Shown here in pieces: positions 58,201-64,000 of a stretch of 64,000 bases of DNA. A program made the position numbers and the translations under genes. The notes beneath the pieces were generated by a model. The model saw nothing but the letters and a program-made list of their open reading frames with translations. It ran no database searches and had not been told where the DNA came from. This stretch comes from Lineus longissimus (taxonomy: Eukaryota > Nemertea > Pilidiophora > Heteronemertea > Lineidae): contig NC_088313.1 in the NCBI RefSeq assembly GCF_910592395.1, positions 4,652,501-4,716,500 on the forward strand, written 5' to 3'. Position 1 is the first letter of the stretch. The number at the start of each line of letters is the position of its first letter.

Positions 58201-61200
58201 GGTGTGTGAACAGTCTTTTAAATTTTTACAAGACTATTTTTAGTTCTTGGAAGATCTTTTAACAAAGGGAGTTAAAACCAATTGTTATCAACAAGCAGCC
58301 GAACTGAGGTGCATGTTGGGGGGTGATGGTGTTCTTCTGGTGACCGAAATAAGCAGTATCATAAAGGAGTGTGTGTTAATTGTCTTTTCCTTAGACTAAG
58401 GCAATGAGTCCGAATAGGGACCAGCTACTGCTGTAATTCCACTGAGCAGTTTAAGAGCCAAATCAATGCCGATCAAGTTTGACCGTGTTTTTTTTCTTCT
58501 CACTCCTTTCAGTGGCCTTATACGCAAGAAATCTGCAAACGACAGCGCACCTCTTCCTGAAGTCAAAGCGACCTCTGGGCGCGCCTACTTGTACTTCTAC
58601 AGCGACGCGGCATATAACATGAGTGGATTCAACATATCTTATTCGTAAGTATTACACCATGTACAAAAACGTGTCAACGTGTGATGTGTCGTAAAAAAGA
58701 TGAGCCAACTCCATCCAGCTTGTCATTGGCAACATTGTTGATTTTTTTTTTCATATGCATGTACTTAATCACGTTGATGACAAACATTTATTGAAGAATT
58801 GTCTGAAAATGTTTCCTTCATCACCTTGTTGATCAAAGTTGTAACAGAAATATCCTGGTCATTCTTTGGTATTTATTATTTGTTTATTTAGTTTTACATG
58901 TAGCTCAAATATATTTGATTTGCTCAGTGAATCAGTGACTCAGTCTAGAATTTGTTTTGAAAGTTGACAAAAACAAGTCCACAAATACATCTACATGTTC
59001 ATGTAGCTGAAGGTGGGACACTGACTAGGCACGATTCAAAAAGAGGTCAAGTCTATTCAAAGAATGTCATATTGTATTTTCAGAGGCCTTATGATATATA
59101 AAAATCATACGAGTGTCGCTATATTTAACAATTTCTAAAGTGGCTATTTCAATAACACATTGATTTTCACTCATTTGTATACCAGTCAGCCGACACAAGC
59201 AGTGCCAGGTAGTGCAGTGTCAACGTCAGTGTCAGTCGTGGCTCAGGTCCCAAATTTGATTTCCTCATGACAGAATACAGTGGAACCTCCCTTAGCAGAC
59301 ACCTCTCTATTAAGGACTAGCTCTCTATGAGGGACACTAGTTTTGGTCCCAAAATGGCAGTTTCCATTCAATTTGGCCTCTCTAATCAGGACACCTCTCT
59401 ATTAAGGACAGCACTTGTCAGTCCCTGTTAGTCCCGAGGGTATCCTTAGTAGAGAGGTTCTACTGTACTTCTACTGTGTAATTGAGTTGGCATCTCACTT
59501 CTGCCCGAAATCATCAAATAATAGAGTTGTTTTTTTTCGTGAAATGGATAATAGAGAGCTTAATACATGCTCCTGGCTCAATATGATAATTTCAAATATT
59601 TTTTAAGGAAAACAAGTAAAATCTTGTGACACTGATTCTGTGTTCTAGGCTGTATACACAATGTAGCCTGCACCAAAGTTATCTATTACCCTCATTTAAA
59701 TCAAGTTCTCTCAGACAAAATGAAAACGTGTTTGATTTATTTCAGTGTCAATACTTGCCCACTAAACTGTTCAAATAACGGCGTTTGTAACAATGCAAAA
59801 GGAGAGTGTGCTTGTCATGTCAATTTCAACGGACCGTCATGTGATATACCCAACTGCCCACACAGCTGTGCACCGAATGGGAACTGCGTGGATGGGAAGT
59901 GCCACTGTAAAACAGGCTTCACAGGTAAGGTTCAGCTCCAAAATCGCCCGAGTGCCGAAATTAAAAAATTTCAGACACTGGAATTGATCAATTGCCACCA
60001 TATTGGATGTCAGCATCCTGTGATTCAGGGTTTTGTTAATCCTACGTCATAAACTGTGGTGTCGCCAGTTCAGACTGTAAATCTTATTCAGGCCGAATTA
60101 GTGCCACTTTTTAGCTCACCTCTTAGCAGAGGTGAGCTTATCCCATACCGTGGCGTCCGTCGTCGTCGTCGTCCGACGTCCGTTAGCAGGGCACGTTTCG
60201 TAACTGTTAGAGCTATTGAGTTGAAACTTGGTACACATGTACCCTTATGTAATGACACCTGGGAGACCAAGTTTCGGTCCGATTCGTTTCATGGTTTGGC
60301 CACAAGGGGGCCAAACGTTAAAAGTGAAAATATGCAATATCTCCCTTAATAGTAGTCGGGAAATTTTGAAAAAAATATGGTAGGTACTTCTAGCAAAGGT
60401 GCATCATATATCCTCCGGGTTTTTGATTTGACCTCCTTTTCAAGGTCACAGAGGTCAAATGGTGTAAATTGGCCGTTAGGATGTAACGATGGCACGTTTC
60501 TAAACTGCAATGACTATTGATACCAAATATGGTACACATTTACCCCTTAGTCAGGTGATCTCAGGGACCAAAGTTTGGTCCAATATGATTCACCACTTGA
60601 CCACCAGGGGACAAAATCCAAAAACCTTAAAAATGTGATTATTCCTTAACTTCTTGCCCGATTGCCACCAATTTGATATCATGGGTACATCTAACCACCA
60701 TACAGTATATGTCACACAGGTTTTTAATTTGACCTTCTTGTCAAGGTCACAGAGGTCAAATGGCATAAATTCGCCATCAGGCCGTAACTATGGCACGTTT
60801 CTTAACTGCAATGCCTATTGATCACAAATTAAGTACACATGTACCCCTTGGTCAGGTGATCTCAGGTACCGAAGTTTGGTGCGATCTGATTTGCCGTTTG
60901 GCCTCCAGGGAGGGGGCCAAATCCTAAATTCTTCAAAATGCCATTATACCTAGTAATGACTTGCCCGATTGGCACCAATTTTATATCATAGGTACATCTA
61001 ATTCTAACAACCATTCAATGTGTCACCCGGGTCTTCTTTGATTTGACCTACTTTTCAAGGTCACAGAGGTCGAATGTACTGTAAATTGGCCATTTTGGGG
61101 AAATTGTAATTGCTTGGACCTACATCAAACCTAACACTACATGACACAATACCATGCTCTTTATCCATCTTTCCTCCACACGAGGTGAGCACAATGGCCC

Positions 61201-63496
61201 TGGCCATTTCATTCTGATAAAACGTTATATTTTATTAAAAAATAACAAAATACGATCTTTATAAATAAAATTTGACACTTGCTAGTGGGTTTTAAGATGA
61301 TTGACGGAGAACTACAAATGCAGCGTAGGGCATCGCAAGCTTTGTTGTGATGCGATAGCCTCACAGCAAACAGAAAGATTCTTTCCCGATCTCCATCCAC
61401 GGTACTGGCACTGCTTTTCAAGATCCAGATGGCAGCACCAGTACTAAAAGTTACACTTCCAGTGCATTTTCCATTAAAATTAAGTTTTGTTGATTTTCTC
61501 CCTAAAACTCATCAAAATAGAATTAAGGACCAATAAAACAACATTGTTGGTGCTATTTCTCCATGTAGAGTAATTAAGGGATGAAATATTTAATAATCTT
61601 TGACCCGAGAAATGGCTTTCTCATGACAACCATGATCCACTTGCCTGCAGGGCCCCCTATTGGCAGGTATTGTTGTGAAGGTTCCTTAATGGGTGATATG
61701 AATAAAGACTAGCAAATGCCTCTCTCAAAAACTCCATGTACATTTACACTAGGCCTTTCTGTATAAAATAGAAGTAAAAGCATTTGCTAGTCTTTATTCA
61801 TATCACCCATTGACTTCCGTTCTTTTCCTTTCAGGCATCGGCTGCAATATTTCCTCCGAGGATGGCTCATGGTCTATGGCGCCTTCTCATCCCCTAGGGC
61901 CAGGTGGGCGGGCGTCACACAAGTCTGTCATCGACGGCACATGGATTTATGTCATAGGTGGCTATGATCTCAGCATGACAGGTCAAATGGACATATCAAG
62001 GTACAGAGGCAAAATGTCAAAATTATTTGAAGCAAAAAAGTTATCGCTGTTCATCCGGGAGGGGCTTGATGAAAGTGGCATCGCGTTGTAAATTTTGGAG
62101 GCAAACGCAAGCTTAGAAAGCTCAGAAATTTCACCTCTATTACATCATACATGTTATAGACCATCGGATTATCTAACGTTGATCGGTGAGTACAGAATCA
62201 TGTGTGCAATAATAAATATCTGACATCTCTTATTTCAACGTGACTTGATAAGGTGATATGATGAGACTAATTCTTGGCCATGGGGTGTGTGCACTGCCTG
62301 GATGGGGAAGGAAAAATGTTTCATGAATGTAATTCCATCATTGTGGGCAGTGTTGACTGACCATTAGAAACTCATATTATACTGCCCCATATGATTCTAC
62401 AGCAGATGTCTAATTTTCTTGCCCAAGTTGAGAGAACTGCCCAGGACAGGAGAAATCCCGTTGGCAATCTGTGCTCCACTTGGAGTAACAGGGTCTTATT
62501 CTAAGAAACCTATTGTCTTGTTTTTGCAACAGATAGGAAGCCAGGATGTTAGTGTGACCACTGCCTGGGGAGTTTCCAAGATGTTAGTGTGACCACTGCC
62601 TTGGGAGTGTAACAGATGTGAATTCTTGTCAAAAAAATGATAAGTCATCCTAATTTTAAATTTCAGGTTCCATGTGATAGACCAGCGATGGGAAAATGTG
62701 AGGACTATTGGGGAATTACCAGCCGCGAGATACGGTCACTCAGTTGTCTTATACAAGGTAGGCCTTTTAGTTCTTAGTATAGGCACATTTAGAAGGGTGT
62801 TGTGCCCTGTCACCCTTGAGGTGGCGCTAGTGTGCCCTTTTTAATTCCAAAATAATGCCCTACCCCCTAAAAACAGGCCAACCGCCTTCAACCCAGGCAG
62901 AATGGCTCAACCTCGACAAAGGTTCTAAGGAGAGGAATTTGTAAACAATGTTTGAAAGATAAATCTGGGCCCCGTCTGAGAAACAACAAAGCACTACCAT
63001 TACAGGTGGGTAAGGAATCTCCTGCGACCTTACCTTTAAACATGTTAAATGATGATGATGATGATGAAGGATGATGAAGACAATCATGGATATGTCCCCC
63101 TCAACCTGTGATAACCAGAGGGAGACGTTATTTGCGTCAACTGTAGATGCTGTCCCAATTGGATTGTTGAAACTTCTGGCCAGCTTTCATTAAAATATTA
63201 ATGTAAATACCATTACTGAGGTTTATTTCGTCCTTTTTAGAACAAGATCTACATGTTCGGTGGCGATGTGCTGACAGTGAACATCACTAATGAATTATGG
63301 GTATTTGACGTTCCGGCAAATACTGCAACGCCAATCTTGCCCGTCGCTTGGTCGCTGATCAATTCTTCCAGTGCAGATTTGCTTCCAATTGGCGTGGTCG
63401 GTCACACTGCTCATGTTGTTAATGATACGATGTATGTCATATTTGGATATAGTTCCTTGCTCGGATACACGAATACTGTCCAGGAGTATCGACTAG
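54975..63496 (+). CDS. ATRN: Attractin (ATRN/ATRNL1-like), 5' portion, seven exons
   Basis: Exons 54975-55210, 55798-55998, 58513-58644, 59746-59924, 61835-62000, 62667-62757 and 63241-63496 join with GT-AG sites and matching phases to about 420 residues. The gene continues beyond the window. Order: short basic N-terminus, hydrophobic signal/anchor (ILFFAYFFLFVCLLTLV), EGF, CUB (TSSSGFISDGASNYTVNVKC, ATECGWDHLYIYDGSS), two EGF-like modules, then kelch repeats (RASHKSVIDGTWIYVIGGYD, RYGHSVVLYKNKIYMFGGD). This is the exact attractin domain order. Attractins are ~1400-residue type I membrane proteins with kelch propellers, PSI, C-type lectin and laminin-EGF domains, which would lie downstream. 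It is divergent from, and 1.25 kb away from, the HSPA12-like gene. Confidence 0.92.
55798..55998 (+). CDS. ATRN: Attractin exon 2: CUB first half
   Basis: Acceptor TTATTCCAG, donor TATAG|GTAAGT, phases 2-2. FATECGWDHLYIYDGSSVFD is the CUB calcium-site region. Confidence 0.93.
56050..56230 (+). mobile_element. Pogo-like MITE (attractin intron 2)
   Basis: TACAGTAGAACCTCTGTATT … GGGAGGTTCCACTCTT. The right terminus is decayed. Confidence 0.75.
56406..56608 (-). mobile_element. Pogo-like MITE (attractin intron 2)
   Basis: TACAGTGGAACCTCCCTTAG … AGAGAGGTTCTACTGTA, with a small internal duplication of ctctctgatcaggacac. Confidence 0.8.
56610..58512 (+). other. Attractin intron 2, remainder
   Basis: No exon or named element recognised. 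There are a short direct repeat (ttttatgggcattgtcaaatg, twice near 57300) and another near 57897 (agctggtcttccttcttcac). Confidence 0.45.
58513..58644 (+). CDS. ATRN: Attractin exon 3: CUB second half
   Basis: Acceptor CTCCTTTCAG, donor ATTC|GTAAGT, phases 2-2. SGRAYLYFYSDAAYNMSGFN and ISYS close the CUB domain. Confidence 0.93.
59276..59467 (-). mobile_element. Pogo-like MITE (attractin intron 3)
   Basis: TACAGTGGAACCTCCCTTAG … GTAGAGAGGTTCTACTGTA. Full length, TA flanks. Confidence 0.8.
59746..59924 (+). CDS. ATRN: Attractin exon 4: two EGF-like modules
   Basis: Starts VNTCPLNCSNNGVCNN and continues DIPNCPHSCAPNGNC to HCKTGFTG. Phases 2-1; donor ACAG|GTAAGG. Confidence 0.93.
60110..61200. 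mobile_element. Interspersed element with GCTCACCTC/GAGGTGAGC ends (attractin intron 4)
   Basis: Opens agctcacctcttagcagaggtgagctt (itself a hairpin), then a gtccgtcgtcgtcgtcgtcc stretch. Three ~300-bp internal repeats follow, marked by caaggtcacagaggtcaaatg and gtacacatgtaccc. It closes with cgaggtgagcac near 61190. No transposase frame. The type is unassigned. Confidence 0.6.
61688..61811. other. 32-bp perfect inverted repeat, 60-bp loop, just before attractin exon 5
   Basis: 61688-61719 (aatgggtgatatgaataaag…) is the exact complement of 61780-61811. The stem ends 23 bp upstream of the exon 5 acceptor. Confidence 0.88.
61835..62000 (+). CDS. ATRN: Attractin exon 5: first kelch blade
   Basis: Acceptor CCTTTCAG, donor CAAG|GTACAG, phases 1-2. 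GRASHKSVIDGTWIYVIGGY is a kelch motif. A 32-bp perfect inverted repeat ends 23 bp before it. Confidence 0.9.
62667..62757 (+). CDS. ATRN: Attractin exon 6: kelch
   Basis: 91 bp. RFHVIDQRWENVRTIGELPA, then ARYGHSVVLYK; donor CAAG|GTAGGC, phase 0. Confidence 0.9.
63241..63496 (+). CDS. ATRN: Attractin exon 7: kelch
   Basis: NKIYMFGGDVLTVNITNELW, then GVVGHTAHVVNDTMYVIFGY and NTVQEYRL. Donor CTAG|GTGAGT, phase 1. The next exon is outside the window. Confidence 0.92.
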
Positions 63497-63689
63497 GTGA
63501 GTTTGTTTCCGCTCATTTTGTTTGCAGTATCCTTGTCCCGGCTCCCATCTCCTCCCTTCCAGCACACCGGGCAAGCCCTGAGGTCTCCTGAGGAACCCCA
63601 AGTATCACTTGGGAGACTGGAGTTGCAGGAGCTTCCTTGTCCAAGCAGACAGGCTTTGGAATCAGCGTGGTGTTGAAAATCATACGGCT

Positions 63690-63785
63690 AAACCTGTTGC
63701 CATATGACTAAGACTGTTGCCATATGGCTAAGACTTGCCATATGACTAAGACTGTCGCCTTATGGCTAAGACTGTTGCCATTTTC
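63690..63785. repeat. ~20-bp short tandem repeat (attractin intron 7)
   Basis: About four imperfect copies of gttgccatatgactaagact. Confidence 0.8.
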
Positions 63786-63977
63786 ACCCACCTGTTCAGA
63801 GGATGTTTTCAGGCACCCCATTGGGGCAATTTTTAAAATTTTGCGCTATAGAAATTTAAATTAATTTCAGTCCTTGCTTGATCAGTTAGCACCAGTAGAT
63901 GATAAACTTTATCTTAAAATTCTAAAAGTAAAAGCAGACAGTCAACCTTACTCATGTGCATATCATTTTATATTGAG

Positions 63978-64000
63978 AATAGTGGAACTTTCCTTGGTGG
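63978..64000 (-). mobile_element. Pogo-like MITE, start only, cut by window end
   Basis: aatagtggaactttccttgg resembles TACAGTGGAACCTCCCTTAG with several changes. Confidence 0.35.

Overview
This is animal nuclear DNA. It has split genes with GT-AG introns, EGF/CUB/kelch and HSPA12-type proteins, and a dense load of non-autonomous DNA transposons, a Ty3/Gypsy retrotransposon, tRNA-derived short elements and minisatellites. Gene content and repeat style suggest a marine invertebrate (lancelet, hemichordate, echinoderm or mollusc-like). I cannot name the species from sequence alone. No bacterial operons, CRISPR arrays, phage or rRNA genes are present.

Layout. (1) 1-21.0 kb is a recent, nearly identical duplication. 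Copy 1 (1-4547) and copy 2 (9450-14956) carry a repeat family, a Tc1/IS630-like transposon remnant, an acyltransferase/condensation-like gene (complete at 11321-12847, minus; truncated at 1284-2438), and the left part of a Mutator-like (MULE) element. A Ty3/Gypsy element (13656-20794) sits inside the right terminal inverted repeat of that MULE. Copy 1 stops inside gag. (2) 21-30.7 kb is gene-poor. It holds a 37-bp-TIR MITE, a tandem pair of ~1.07-kb units with G-tract hairpins, and several inverted-repeat elements. (3) 30.8-53.7 kb (minus) is one large HSPA12-type Hsp70 gene that I reconstruct from nine coding exons with matching splice phases. Its introns are full of MITEs and minisatellites. 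(4) 53.7-55.0 kb is a head-to-head intergenic region with a polypyrimidine repeat that flips to polypurine. (5) 54.975-64 kb (plus) is the 5' part of an attractin gene (signal/anchor, EGF, CUB, EGF, kelch) that runs off the window.

Two MITE super-groups dominate from 29 to 60 kb. One is a set of families that begin TTAAAG and duplicate TTAA (piggyBac-like). The other is a pogo/Tigger-like family with TACAGT-GGAACCTC ends. Several copies are nested in one another, so their relative ages can be read. The most interesting gene-level points are the ~855-residue N-terminal extension of the HSPA12 protein and the acyltransferase-fold protein that lacks its expected catalytic histidine.
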